64,000 bases of DNA from contig NZ_QJJK01000008.1 of the NCBI RefSeq assembly GCF_003201475.1, forward strand, positions 62,001 through 126,000. Direction: 5' to 3'. A model generated the notes under the pieces. The model saw only the letters and a program-made list of their open reading frames with translations, did not search any database and had not been told where the DNA came from. Source of the stretch: Chelatococcus asaccharovorans (GTDB lineage Bacteria; Pseudomonadota; Alphaproteobacteria; Rhizobiales; Beijerinckiaceae). The position numbers and the translations under genes are program-made. Position 1 is the stretch's first letter; every line of letters begins with the position of its first letter. Positions 1 through 9,325 of this stretch are shown here, in pieces.

Positions 1-1300
1 CGGCGATCGTCGCCGATCCGCCATAGTCAACGATGCGCCGGCCAAGCACGCGCGCCATCACGCCGGGACCGGGGCCCGTATCGCCGACGAGGGCGACGCG
101 CGCCGGATAGGGCCAGGCGAGCGTCACCCCCTCCAACAGGGTCCCGCCATGGGCGTCCAGCACGTGCAGGTTCTTGAAGGCCACGGGCCCGTCCAGTGAA
201 GGGATTTCGCCGGGCTCATCCATGGACTCGGGCGGCAGAAGCCTGTCGGGCAGGAACTGCTGGATGATCTGGTCGTATTTGATCTGCACGTCGAGCCGCT
301 GCTGATCCCAGTCGATCAGTTCCTTGAGCGGCGGCGGGAGATCCCGATAGGCACCGATGACAGCAACGAGCTGGCCGATATCGAGATGCCCCTTGAGGGC
401 GAGATAACCGCCCACGACGTAGAAAAAGAAGGGGGTGATCTGGGCCAGGAGGTTGTTGAGGAACTTGACCATGAATTTCCATTTGTAGATCCGGAAACGC
501 AGGTCGAAGAGGTAGTAGAGGCGCTCGCCTATCTCAGCGCGCTCCCAGCGCGTGGCATTGTGCACATGGACCGCTTCCATGCCGTCGACGATCTCGCCGA
601 TGCGGCCGGCCAGCCGGCGCGAGGCGATCTGGCGCTTCTTGCCGAGACGCAGCTGGATCCGCCGCATGCGCGGGATCACCGTGAATTGCACCCCGACCAC
701 GGCGCCGGCCAAAAGCCCGAGCCACACGTTCTGCATCAGGATGAAGACCATGGCGGTCAGGGCCTGGGTGCCGAGAAGCAGGGGCTGGACGAAAGCATCG
801 CCGATGAAGCCGCCGATCGGCTCCACCTCATCCTTGATGATCGTCGCGGTCTCGGATGCCTTGACCGTGCGCAGCGTGTTGGGCGTGAAGCGCAGCGTAA
901 CGGCGAACAGATCGAAGCGCAGGCGGCGCAGCATCCGCTCGCCGAGCGCCCCCTTGGCCACATTGATCCAGTATTTGAAGGCGCCGTTGATCAGCACGAG
1001 CACGAGGAACATGAGCGACAGGCCGAGCAGCAGCCCGAGCTGGTCCACCGTGATGCCAGGAAAGACGACGATGCGCCCCCAATTGCCCAGAAAGGCCGGC
1101 GGCGTGAAGGCGATCTCCAGAAAAATGGCGTCGGTCTTGCCATTCTTGAACGCGCCGGCCTGAATCACATCGTTGACGATGCTCTTCGGCAGGTCGAGCG
1201 ACCAGAAGTAGAAGGGGAGCGATGCGAGGATGACCGCGAAAATGACAAGCTGCTCGCGGCTGGAGTATCTCCAGATATAGCGGAAGAGGCTTTTATCCAC
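1..1300 (-). CDS. ABC transporter, fused permease/ATP-binding protein (3' end outside window)
   Basis: The first 433 codons of a larger protein are present and the gene runs off the left edge. The N-terminal ~310 residues form an ABC exporter membrane domain with several long hydrophobic stretches. A nucleotide-binding domain begins at about residue 375. Where Walker A should lie the protein reads GDTGPGPGVM after VALV, so the Lys and Ser/Thr of GxxGxGK[ST] are replaced by Pro and Gly; this half-site should bind ATP poorly. Such exporters often carry a second, functional domain further on, which would lie outside the window (inference). The start is GTG at 1300, because the same frame meets a stop upstream and offers no ATG. 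It is divergent from the glycosyltransferase genes at 1392, so export of a glycoconjugate is plausible but unproven. Confidence 0.8.
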   Translation of the reverse strand, partial: MDKSLFRYIWRYSSREQLVIFAVILASLPFYFWSLDLPKSIVNDVIQAGAFKNGKTDAIFLEIAFTPPAFLGNWGRIVVFPGITVDQLGLLLGLSLMFLVLVLINGAFKYWINVAKGALGERMLRRLRFDLFAVTLRFTPNTLRTVKASETATIIKDEVEPIGGFIGDAFVQPLLLGTQALTAMVFILMQNVWLGLLAGAVVGVQFTVIPRMRRIQLRLGKKRQIASRRLAGRIGEIVDGMEAVHVHNATRWERAEIGERLYYLFDLRFRIYKWKFMVKFLNNLLAQITPFFFYVVGGYLALKGHLDIGQLVAVIGAYRDLPPPLKELIDWDQQRLDVQIKYDQIIQQFLPDRLLPPESMDEPGEIPSLDGPVAFKNLHVLDAHGGTLLEGVTLAWPYPARVALVGDTGPGPGVMARVLGRRIVDYGGSATIA

Positions 1301-1391
1301 GCAGTTGATTCCGCATTGACACGCAAAAGCAACAAATAGGGCATCTCAATGCGAGCCGTACCTGATGCGTCCTCGTTAATAATAGGACTAT

Positions 1392-2750
1392 ATGAGCTCC
1401 TCCACCATGGACGAAAGCTCCGAAGCAATCCATAACACAGGGATTGCGGGATTAACCGGCCGGGGGGCTGCCATGCCGGCGGCAGTATTCGACAACGAGC
1501 ATATCGGCGGCCTCGTCGAACATCCCCTCCCGCCGCAACCGGTTGGCGAGCGGGCGCGTGTGCTCATCTACAGCCACGACACCTTCGGGCTCGGGCACCT
1601 CCGGCGTTCGCGTGCCATCGCCAACGCGCTGGCGGCTGGCAGCACCGGTGTATCCGTGGTCATCATTTCGGGCTCTCCGGTCATCGGCAATTTCGAGTTC
1701 GGATCCGGCGTGGATCACGTGCGCGTGCCCGGCGTCGTGAAATTGCGCAATGGTGACTACCGAAGCCTGAACCTGAACATCGGCATCGAGGAAACGACGC
1801 ATCTGCGCGCCGCCATCATCGCGCAGACGGCACAGAGCTTCCGGCCGGACCTCGTCATCATCGACAAGGAACCCACCGGTTTCCGGGGCGAGATCCTGCC
1901 CGCCCTGAACATCCTGAAGCGCAACGGCGCCCGCCTCGTATTGGGTATTCGCGACGTGATGGACGAACCGGCTGCCCTGAAGCCCGAATGGGAGCGCAAG
2001 GGCGGGCTCGAGGCGCTGTCGACCTTCTACGACGAGATCTGGGTCTATGGCCTCGAGCAGGTCTACGAGCCGCTTTCCTGCCTTCCCTTGTCCGACGAGG
2101 TGAAGCAGCGCATCCTCTACACGGGCTATCTCCGTCGCGGCCTGCCCCGCGAGGCGAGCATCACGAGCTATCCCCGGATCACCCGCGGCCCCTTCGTGCT
2201 CGTGACAACGGGAGGCGGCGGCGACGGCGAGGACCTGATCGACTGGACGATCTCCGCCTACGAATCGCCAGCCTGTCCGGACATCCCCGCGCTCATCGTC
2301 TTCGGCCCGTTCATCAACCGGGACCAGCGGCGCGGCTTCATGACGCGCATCGCCAAACATCCGAAGCTTGCAGCCATCTCCTTCGATTCGAAGCTCGAGC
2401 TCCTGATGAACCGCGCTTCGGCCGTGGTGGCCATGGGAGGCTACAACACCTTCTGCGAGGTGCTGTCCCTCGACAAACCGACATTGATCGTGCCGCGCAC
2501 CACCCCGCGCCTTGAACAGTATATCCGTGCCGCCGAGGCGGAGCGGCTCGGCCTCATCCGCATGCTGGTGCAGGGCTCGGGCAGCGCGGAAACCATGGCC
2601 CATGCGATCCGCGACCTGATGCAGCAGAAGCGCCCTTCGGAGGTTGTGGTGCCCGGCCTCCTCGACGGGCTCGACGTCATCGGGCGCCGGTTCAACGCGT
2701 GGCTCGCCGAGCGGCCGGAACCGGCCGTCACCCATCAGGCGGCCGAGTAA
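1392..2750 (+). CDS. glycosyltransferase, MurG-like/COG4671 type
   Basis: This 452-residue protein has the two-lobed GT-B layout of predicted glycosyltransferases of the COG4671 type. An N-terminal lobe starts near residue 57 with RVLIYSHDTFGLGHLRRS, whose Gly-Leu-Gly-His is typical of MurG-like enzymes. A C-terminal lobe carries a glycine-rich loop (TTGGGGDGEDLI, about residue 275) and the donor-site region AMGGYNTFCEVL (about residue 345). There is no signal peptide or membrane helix, so it should act in the cytoplasm on a nucleotide-sugar donor. It opens a run of four genes spaced 6 bp apart or overlapping by 4 bp, consistent with one operon. The sugar and acceptor cannot be read from the sequence. 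The first ~55 residues are poorly ordered and the true start could be slightly downstream. Confidence 0.85.
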   Translation: MSSSTMDESSEAIHNTGIAGLTGRGAAMPAAVFDNEHIGGLVEHPLPPQPVGERARVLIYSHDTFGLGHLRRSRAIANALAAGSTGVSVVIISGSPVIGNFEFGSGVDHVRVPGVVKLRNGDYRSLNLNIGIEETTHLRAAIIAQTAQSFRPDLVIIDKEPTGFRGEILPALNILKRNGARLVLGIRDVMDEPAALKPEWERKGGLEALSTFYDEIWVYGLEQVYEPLSCLPLSDEVKQRILYTGYLRRGLPREASITSYPRITRGPFVLVTTGGGGDGEDLIDWTISAYESPACPDIPALIVFGPFINRDQRRGFMTRIAKHPKLAAISFDSKLELLMNRASAVVAMGGYNTFCEVLSLDKPTLIVPRTTPRLEQYIRAAEAERLGLIRMLVQGSGSAETMAHAIRDLMQQKRPSEVVVPGLLDGLDVIGRRFNAWLAERPEPAVTHQAAE

Positions 2751-2756
2751 CTGCCC

Positions 2757-4091
2757 GTGCCGTCGCAGCAGCGTCCGACCATCGCCATCGTCGTCAAAGG
2801 CTATCCGCGCCTGTCGGAGACCTTTATCGCGCAGGAAATCCTGGCGCTGGAGGGGCGCGGCCTGCCGCTCTCCATCTGGTCGCTCCGGCATCCGACGGAA
2901 AAGGCGGTGCATCCCATGCACAAGCGGATCAAGGCGCGCGCCAGCTACCTGCCCGAATATCTCTACCAGGAGCCCCTGCGCGTCGCCGCCGGCCTTGCCT
3001 GGGGCCTGCGCCAACCGGGCGTGCGGCGCATGCTCGCCACCTTCTGGCGGGATCTCAAGCGCGACATGACGCCAAACCGTGGCCGCCGCCTGGGCCAGGC
3101 CTTCGTGCTTGCCCGCGAACTCCCCGCCGAAATCCGCCATCTCCACGTGCACTATCTGCACACGCCCGCCTCGGTTGTGCGCTACGCGGCCATGCTGCGC
3201 GGCCTGACCTTCAGCTTTTCCGCCCACGCGAAGGACATCTGGACGACGCCTGACTGGGAGATCCGGGAAAAGATCGCCGACAGCGCCTGGGGCGTGACCT
3301 GCACGCGGGACGGCCACGCACGGCTCACAGCGCTTGCGCCGCCCAGCCCATCGGGGGTCGGGCGCGTCGATCTCGTCTATCATGGCCTCGACCTCAGCCG
3401 ATTTCCGGCACCGCCACAGCGGCCAGCAAGAGATGGTTCGGATCCTGCGGATCCCATCCGCATCGTCACCGTGGGGCGCGCCGTTGCCAAAAAGGGCTTC
3501 GATGATCTGCTCACGGCGCTGGCGGCTTTGCCCGAAGGCCTGCACTGGCAGCTCGTGCATATCGGCGGGGGGGAACTGCTGGCGGAGCTCAAGCAGCAGG
3601 CGGCGCGCGAGGGCATAGGGGGGCGCGTCGTTTTCCTGGGCGCGAAGGCGCAGCCCGACGTCATCGCCATGATGCGCGAGGCGGACCTGTTCGTGTTGCC
3701 GGCCAAGCAGGCCAAGTCCGGCGATCGCGACGGCCTGCCCAATGTTCTGATGGAAGCCGCCAGCCAGGAACTCGCCATCGTCGCGAGCGACTTTGCCGGC
3801 ATTCCCGAATTCCTGCGCGACGGGCGCGAGGGCGTGCTGGTGCCGCCCGGCCGCTGGGATCTCCTCGCCAATGCCGTGAACATGCTGGCACGCGATCCCG
3901 CGCGCCGCACCTATCTCGGGAAGGCGGCGGCGGCCCGGCTCGCCCGGGATTTTTCCATGGAGGCCGGGATCGATCATCTGGCAACGCTGTTCCAGGCCCA
4001 GCTCGGCGGCGATGGCGACGCCGTTCCCGGGTCAGGCGCTGCGGCAAAGCTTGAAGCCGAACGCGCCCTTGCCGCGGTTCGCGCTGAATGA
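2757..4091 (+). CDS. glycosyltransferase family 4
   Basis: This 444-residue GT-B glycosyltransferase has an N-terminal acceptor lobe (IAIVVKGYPRLSETFI) and a GT4 C-terminal lobe. The latter shows VTVGRAVAKKGFDDLL, HIGGGELLAEL and the donor-binding segment DGLPNVLMEAASQELAIVASD with the usual Glu. The opening resembles colanic-acid-type transferases of the SETFI group. It starts with GTG 6 bp after the upstream stop, and its stop overlaps the next start (ATGA), so translational coupling is likely. It should be a cytoplasmic or membrane-associated enzyme adding a sugar during assembly of a surface glycan. Donor and linkage are unknown. Confidence 0.88.
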   Translation: MPSQQRPTIAIVVKGYPRLSETFIAQEILALEGRGLPLSIWSLRHPTEKAVHPMHKRIKARASYLPEYLYQEPLRVAAGLAWGLRQPGVRRMLATFWRDLKRDMTPNRGRRLGQAFVLARELPAEIRHLHVHYLHTPASVVRYAAMLRGLTFSFSAHAKDIWTTPDWEIREKIADSAWGVTCTRDGHARLTALAPPSPSGVGRVDLVYHGLDLSRFPAPPQRPARDGSDPADPIRIVTVGRAVAKKGFDDLLTALAALPEGLHWQLVHIGGGELLAELKQQAAREGIGGRVVFLGAKAQPDVIAMMREADLFVLPAKQAKSGDRDGLPNVLMEAASQELAIVASDFAGIPEFLRDGREGVLVPPGRWDLLANAVNMLARDPARRTYLGKAAAARLARDFSMEAGIDHLATLFQAQLGGDGDAVPGSGAAAKLEAERALAAVRAE

Positions 4092-5227
4092 CAGCCACGG
4101 TCGCGTTCTATGCGCCGCTCAAGCCGCCAGACCATCCCGTGGCCTCCGGCGACCGGCGGATGGCGCGGCTCTTGCGGGATGCGCTCGGGGAGGCGGGCTT
4201 CGTGCCGCAGCTTGCGAGCACCCTGCGCAGCTTCGAGGGCGCCGGCGAGCCATCCCGGCAAAGCACCCTGCAGGCGGCGAGCCTCGCGGAGGCCGATCGC
4301 CTCATCGCCGTCTACCGGGCTATGCCTGCAGCCGCACGGCCTGCCCTCTGGTTCACCTATCACGTCTATTACAAGGCACCGGACTGGATCGGCCCGCGGG
4401 TCGCGGCGGCGCTCGGCATTCCCTATGTCGTCGCGGAGGGCTCGCGCGCGCGCAGACGGGCCGATGGCCCGTGGCGCCTCGGCCATGCGGGCGCGGAGGC
4501 CGCGCTCGATGCCGCCGCCATCGTCTTCGTGATGAATGAGGCCGATCGCCCTGCCCTTGCGGCGGCGCGCCCTGCCGGCCAGCAGCTCTTGTCCTTGCCG
4601 CCCTTTATTGACGCGACGCCTGTCACGGATGCGCGGCCGCCGCACCCCGAGGGGCCCGCGCGCCTCCTGACCGTGGCGATGATGCGTCCCGGCGACAAGC
4701 TCGCGAGCTACCGCCTGCTGGCCGAGGCGCTCCAGCAGTTGTCCAGTCATGGGCCATGGCACCTGGATATTGTCGGCGACGGCCCCGCCCGTGCCGAGGT
4801 CGAGGCGCTGTTCGCCCCCTTCGGCACCCGCGTCACCTTCCACGGGCTGATCGACGACGAAAGCCGCCTCGCAGCGTTCTATGCCGATGCGGATCTCCTG
4901 CTCTGGCCCGCCGTCAACGAGGCCTACGGCATGATCTTCCTTGAAGCCGCGATGCAGGGTTGCCCCGCCATCGCCGGCGCCTATGGCGGCGTGCCCGGTG
5001 TGATCCGCGCTGGAGAGACCGGCCTTCTGGTACCCGCCGGTGATGCTGGAGCCTTCGCCACGGCCCTGTCAGCGCTCCTCGAAGATTCCGCACGACGCGC
5101 CGCCATGGGCGCCGCCGCCAGGGATTTCGTACGCCGGGAGCGCAGCCTTGCCGGCGCCGCCGCCCTCCTGCGGCAGTCGCTCTCGGCTTTGATCGCCGCG
5201 CCACCCGCCGGAACGGGTACGCCATGA
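4088..5227 (+). CDS. glycosyltransferase family 4
   Basis: This 379-residue glycosyltransferase has a GT4 C-terminal lobe: HLDIVGDGPARAEVEALF, then a nucleotide-sugar site around ADLLLWPAVNEAYGMIFLEA, then GGVPGVIRAGETGLLVPAGD. The N-terminal lobe begins VAFYAPLKPPDHPVASGDRR, a form common in rhizobial putative glycosyltransferases. It overlaps both neighbours by 4 bp (ATGA at each end), so all four genes are probably co-translated. No transmembrane segment is seen. Together with the other three enzymes it implies a multi-sugar product. The specific reaction cannot be assigned from sequence. Confidence 0.87.
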   Translation: MTATVAFYAPLKPPDHPVASGDRRMARLLRDALGEAGFVPQLASTLRSFEGAGEPSRQSTLQAASLAEADRLIAVYRAMPAAARPALWFTYHVYYKAPDWIGPRVAAALGIPYVVAEGSRARRRADGPWRLGHAGAEAALDAAAIVFVMNEADRPALAAARPAGQQLLSLPPFIDATPVTDARPPHPEGPARLLTVAMMRPGDKLASYRLLAEALQQLSSHGPWHLDIVGDGPARAEVEALFAPFGTRVTFHGLIDDESRLAAFYADADLLLWPAVNEAYGMIFLEAAMQGCPAIAGAYGGVPGVIRAGETGLLVPAGDAGAFATALSALLEDSARRAAMGAAARDFVRRERSLAGAAALLRQSLSALIAAPPAGTGTP

Positions 5228-7188
5228 AGATCCTCGTCACGGTCACTCATCTCCTCGGCGTCGGCCATCTCAATCGCGCGGCCGCCATCGCCCGTGCCCT
5301 CGCGGCGGCAGGCCATGACGTCACCCTCGCCTCGGGCGGCATGCCCTCGCCGCTTCTCGACAGCACAGGCGTCACGGTGGTCCAGTTGCCGCCCTTACGG
5401 GTCAAGGGCGCGGCCTTCTCGCATCTCCTGGACGAAACGGGCGAGACCGCCCTCCCTGCGCATCTCGCGGCGCGCGCCGCGCAGTTGGTGACAACGCTTC
5501 ACGCGGTCCGCCCTGATGTGGTGATCACGGAGCTGTTTCCGTTCGGCCGCAGGGCGCTCGCCGCCGAGCATCTGGCGCTGCTAAAAGCGTCGCACGCCAT
5601 GATGCCACGCCCGCTGATCCTGTCGTCGGCGCGTGACGTGCTGGCCGCGTCACGCCGGCCGGAGCGCATCGCCTTGACCCACGACCACCTCCGCGCCTTC
5701 TATGATGCGATGCTGGTCCACGGGGACCCGGCCGTGCTGCCGCTGGAGGCAAGTTGGCCGGTCGATGCCGGCGTCGCGCCACTCCTCCACTATACCGGCT
5801 ATATCGATGATGGTGCCGCGTCCGCCGCCCGGTCCGATGGGACAGAGATCCCCGGAGGCGAGATCCTCGTATCCGGCGGTGGCAGCGCCGCATCGCTGCC
5901 GCTCTACCGGGCGGCGGTCGGGGCGGCGCGGATGCTGACGGACCACGCCTGGCGTTTGCTGGTCGGCGCAGGTGTCAGTGAGGAGGACTTCCGGGCGCTC
6001 GGCGAGGCGGCGCCGGCGCATGCCGTCGTCGAACGCGCCCGACGCGACTTTCCGGCCCTGCTGGCCCGCGCCGCCGTAGCCGTCAGCCAGTTCGGCTACA
6101 ATACCGCAGTCGATCTGCTGCGCGCCGGAACCCGCGCGGTCGTCGTGCCCTTCGAGGAGGGCGGCGAGACGGAGCAACGCCTGCGCGCCGAGCGTTTCGC
6201 AGGCGAAGGGCTGGTGACAGTATTGCCCCAGGGCGAGCTTTCGGCGGACCGCCTTGCCGAAGCCGTGCGCGTCGCGATGGCCGGTCCGGAGCCGCGCGCC
6301 GCGACAATAGACCGCAGCGGCCTCGACCGCAGCGTGGCGATCATCGAGGATCTGGCCGCCACGCGCCATGTGGCGGCCATCCCGTCATCGGCTTCGCGCG
6401 GGGCAACGCCCCTCAAGGCGGCAGGCCCCCTCCGCTGGGCGGCTCTGGACGATGCGCTCAAGCGACGTGCCGATCGCGGCGCACCCTTGGACATCTGGTG
6501 GCGCGACGACGATGCCGTTGCGCCGACACCGGCGCTCGACCGGATTCTGGCCATGGCCGCTGCACATCGGATGCCCCTTGCGCTGGCCGTCATTCCCGGC
6601 GGAGCCGGACCGGATCTCGCCGCGCGCCTTGCCATCGAGACAGGCGTCGACGTTCTGGTGCACGGCTTCCGCCACCACAACCACGCACCCCCCGGCGAGA
6701 AGAAGGCGGAATTCGGCGACCATCGGCCCCAGGGCGCCATGCTTGATGAAGCGCGCGCCGGGCTCATCGGGCTGCACGCCCTGATGGCGGACAGGCTCGT
6801 CCCGGCCTTCGTGCCGCCATGGAACCGGATCGCGCCCGCGCTGGCCGCGACGCTCGCGCAACCAGGCTACACCGGTCTGTCGACCTTCAAGCGGCGCAAG
6901 CTTGTGCCGGGCCTTACCGTCGCCAACACGCACTGCGACCCGATCGACTGGCGCGGAAGCCGCAGCCTCGCCAATCCGGACGCCATCCTCAACCAGCTCG
7001 CGCGCGATATCGTCGCGGCGCCTGATGACGAGCCGATTGGCCTGTTGACCCATCATCTCGCCCATGACGCGGCAATCTGGCACTTCTGCGAGGATCTGAT
7101 TGCACATCTCATGGCTTCGGCCATCGTCAGGCCGATAGCCGCGCGCGCCATTTTCGCCGGCACCGGTCCGGCTGAAGCACAGGGATGA
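5224..7188 (+). CDS. two-domain protein: MurG/COG4671-like glycosyltransferase fused to polysaccharide deacetylase-like domain
   Basis: The protein has 654 residues in two parts. Residues 1-375 are a GT-B glycosyltransferase of the same type as the first gene of the cluster: LLGVGHLNRAAAIARAL at the N-terminus, a glycine-rich loop (VSGGGSAAS) and a donor region (VSQFGYNTAVDLLRAG). Residues ~410-650 resemble a polysaccharide deacetylase/NodB-type barrel. WWRDDDAV offers metal-binding Asp residues, VHGFRHHNHAPP offers His residues, and VPPWNRI matches the conserved Pro-Pro-Trp region of this family. No signal peptide is seen, so deacetylation would be cytoplasmic and coupled to sugar transfer (inference). 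It overlaps the preceding gene by 4 bp and ends the cluster. The fusion is the notable point; the deacetylase assignment rests on motifs only. Confidence 0.75.
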   Translation: MKILVTVTHLLGVGHLNRAAAIARALAAAGHDVTLASGGMPSPLLDSTGVTVVQLPPLRVKGAAFSHLLDETGETALPAHLAARAAQLVTTLHAVRPDVVITELFPFGRRALAAEHLALLKASHAMMPRPLILSSARDVLAASRRPERIALTHDHLRAFYDAMLVHGDPAVLPLEASWPVDAGVAPLLHYTGYIDDGAASAARSDGTEIPGGEILVSGGGSAASLPLYRAAVGAARMLTDHAWRLLVGAGVSEEDFRALGEAAPAHAVVERARRDFPALLARAAVAVSQFGYNTAVDLLRAGTRAVVVPFEEGGETEQRLRAERFAGEGLVTVLPQGELSADRLAEAVRVAMAGPEPRAATIDRSGLDRSVAIIEDLAATRHVAAIPSSASRGATPLKAAGPLRWAALDDALKRRADRGAPLDIWWRDDDAVAPTPALDRILAMAAAHRMPLALAVIPGGAGPDLAARLAIETGVDVLVHGFRHHNHAPPGEKKAEFGDHRPQGAMLDEARAGLIGLHALMADRLVPAFVPPWNRIAPALAATLAQPGYTGLSTFKRRKLVPGLTVANTHCDPIDWRGSRSLANPDAILNQLARDIVAAPDDEPIGLLTHHLAHDAAIWHFCEDLIAHLMASAIVRPIAARAIFAGTGPAEAQG

Positions 7189-7277
7189 CCGCCCTGCCGC
7201 AAATTGCGACAGGTCAATCCCTTGAGGCGGCTATTAGGCAATAATCCGGCGCGCGCGCGAGGGCCGTCTCGAGGGTG

Positions 7278-7306
7278 ATCTCGAAGACCATCTCGAAGAC
7301 CATCTC
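7278..7306. repeat. short direct repeats in the intergenic gap
   Basis: Two perfect 12-bp copies (ATCTCGAAGACC) and a partial third lie head to tail in the 235-bp gap between the glycan cluster and the peptide transporter. A TTGCGCA pair follows just downstream. No function is evident. Confidence 0.6.
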
Positions 7307-7423
7307 TTGCGCACTCTTGCGCAAAACACATGGAAAGTCTGTCTCGATAAAGTGACAGACTCCTGTAATAGATTAATGTTGATAATATCGGCGAGGACGT
7401 CGGAGGGGAATGCATTGAGTGTG

Positions 7424-9325
7424 ATGGAAACGGCCGGCAAGCCGCAGAACGGGCCCTTGCTCGCTGTACGCGGTCTTGAAGTCACTTTCACAGGTGACCA
7501 GGCTTCCTTTCGCGCGCTCGACGGCGTGTCGCTGACGATCGAGGCCGGGCGCACGGTAGCCCTGGTCGGCGAATCCGGCTCAGGCAAGTCCGTGACGTCG
7601 CAAGCCATTCTCGGCATCCTCCCGAAGACGGGCCACGTGACGGGCGGCGAGATCCTGTTCCGCGATCCCGCCAGGCCACGGGATGCCGGCCAGCCGCTTG
7701 ACATCGCGCGGCTCGACCCGGAATCGGAGACGATGCGGGGGCTGCGCGGCGGGCGGATCGCCATGATCTTCCAGGAGCCTATGACCTCGCTGTCACCGGT
7801 CCATACGGTCGGCGACCAGGTCAGCGAAGCGGTCATGCTTCACCAGAAGGTCTCCGCCGCGGAAGCCAAGACACTCTCCATCGCCGTGTTCGAACGCGTC
7901 GGATTTCCCAATCCCGAGCGCACCTTCGACACCTATCCCTTCGAATTGTCCGGCGGCATGCGCCAGCGCGCCATGATCGCCATGGCCCTGATCTGCCGCC
8001 CGGCCCTCCTCATCGCCGACGAACCGACGACGGCCCTCGACGTGACGACGCAGGCCCAGATCCTTGACCTGATGCGCGAGCTGCAGGCCGAGACGGGCAT
8101 GGCGATCCTCCTGATCACCCACGATCTCGGCATCGTCGCCAATATGGCCGACGACGTCGCCGTCATGTATCGGGGCCGCATCGTGGAATCCGGCACGCGC
8201 GATGCGTTGTTCCGGGATCCGCAGCACCCTTATCTGAAGGCGCTGTTACGCGCCGTGCCGCGGTTCGACATGCCCCCCGGCGAGCGGCTGACGCCCATCC
8301 GCGAGGTGGCGTCGACCGGCATCATCGAAGCCGCGCCGAAGATCGCGCGCAAACAGCCGAAAGGGCCCGTGCTGGCGGTCGAGGGCATCGGCAAGACCTA
8401 TACCCTGCGCAGCGGCTGGTTCTCCGGCCGCACCAAGACCCTGCGTGCCATCGACGAGGTGAGCCTCGCCCTGCCGTCCGGGACAACACTCGGTCTCGTC
8501 GGCGAGTCCGGCTGCGGCAAGACGACGGTGTCCAAGATCATCATGCGGTCGATCGACCCGGACGGCGGCCGCGTCCTCTTCGACGACGGCAATGGCCCCC
8601 GTGATATCGGCAAGCTGGAAGGCAACGATCTCTTCGCCTATCGCCGCGCCGTCCAGATCGTCTTTCAGGACCCGTTCTCGTCGCTCAACCCGCGCATGAC
8701 CGTCTATGAAGCGCTGATCGAGCCGCTCGTCATCCACCGCATCGGCACGAGTGAAGAGCGTTTCGCCAAGGCCAAGATGCTGATGGAGCTCGTCGGTCTC
8801 GACAAGCGCTATCTCAGGCGTTACCCGCATTCCTTCTCCGGCGGCCAGCGCCAGCGCATCGGCATTGCGCGCGCCTTGGCCCTTTCGCCGCAGGTGCTCG
8901 TGCTCGACGAGCCGGTGTCGGCGCTCGACGTGTCGGTGCAGGCGCAGATCCTCAACCTCTTGAAGGACCTGCAGGGTGCGCTCGGCCTCTCCTATCTGTT
9001 CGTGTCGCACAATCTGGCCGTGGTCGACTATCTCGCCGACACCATCGCCGTGATGTGCCGCGGCCATATCGTCGAGGAGGCGCCGAAGGCGTCGTTGTTC
9101 CGCAACCCTGCCCATCCCTATACGCGTGCGCTTCTTGCCGCGGTGCCGAGCCCCGACCTTGACCATCCGCTCGATTTCAACGCGCTGCGTTCCGACCGCT
9201 TCTCCGACCCGGGCAAATGGCCGGACCCCTTCCGGCTCGCGCCGGGCATCGCGAGCACGATGCACGAGATCGAGCCTGGCCATCGCGTGCGCATGAACCT
9301 GACCGGCGAAAGGAGGGCTGCATGA
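7424..9325 (+). CDS. oligopeptide-type ABC transporter, fused double ATP-binding protein
   Basis: Two complete ABC ATPase domains sit in one chain, as in YejF/DppD-DppF fusions. Domain 1 has Walker [10 protein letters not shown], signature [15 protein letters not shown] and Walker [13 protein letters not shown]. Domain 2 has [24 protein letters not shown] and [12 protein letters not shown]. Each ends in the oligopeptide-type tail ([26 protein letters not shown]). It should power import of peptides or similar substrates through the two permeases encoded downstream. The frame stays open to 7307, but GGAGGGG at 7402-7408 fits starts at TTG 7415, GTG 7421 or ATG 7424; I chose the ATG. The stop overlaps the start of the binding-protein gene (ATGA). 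Confidence 0.92.
   Translation: METAGKPQNGPLLAVRGLEVTFTGDQASFRALDGVSLTIEAGRTVALVGESGSGKSVTSQAILGILPKTGHVTGGEILFRDPARPRDAGQPLDIARLDPESETMRGLRGGRIAMIFQEPMTSLSPVHTVGDQVSEAVMLHQKVSAAEAKTLSIAVFERVGFPNPERTFDTYPFELSGGMRQRAMIAMALICRPALLIADEPTTALDVTTQAQILDLMRELQAETGMAILLITHDLGIVANMADDVAVMYRGRIVESGTRDALFRDPQHPYLKALLRAVPRFDMPPGERLTPIREVASTGIIEAAPKIARKQPKGPVLAVEGIGKTYTLRSGWFSGRTKTLRAIDEVSLALPSGTTLGLVGESGCGKTTVSKIIMRSIDPDGGRVLFDDGNGPRDIGKLEGNDLFAYRRAVQIVFQDPFSSLNPRMTVYEALIEPLVIHRIGTSEERFAKAKMLMELVGLDKRYLRRYPHSFSGGQRQRIGIARALALSPQVLVLDEPVSALDVSVQAQILNLLKDLQGALGLSYLFVSHNLAVVDYLADTIAVMCRGHIVEEAPKASLFRNPAHPYTRALLAAVPSPDLDHPLDFNALRSDRFSDPGKWPDPFRLAPGIASTMHEIEPGHRVRMNLTGERRAA

Noticed and set aside
386-1339. 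Long plus-strand frame at the left edge
   Set aside because: It is the mirror frame of the ABC exporter; the minus-strand product has clear membrane and ATPase domains.
1452-3977. 841-codon minus-strand frame opposite the glycosyltransferases
   Set aside because: It is antisense to two recognisable glycosyltransferase genes and has no domain or start signal.
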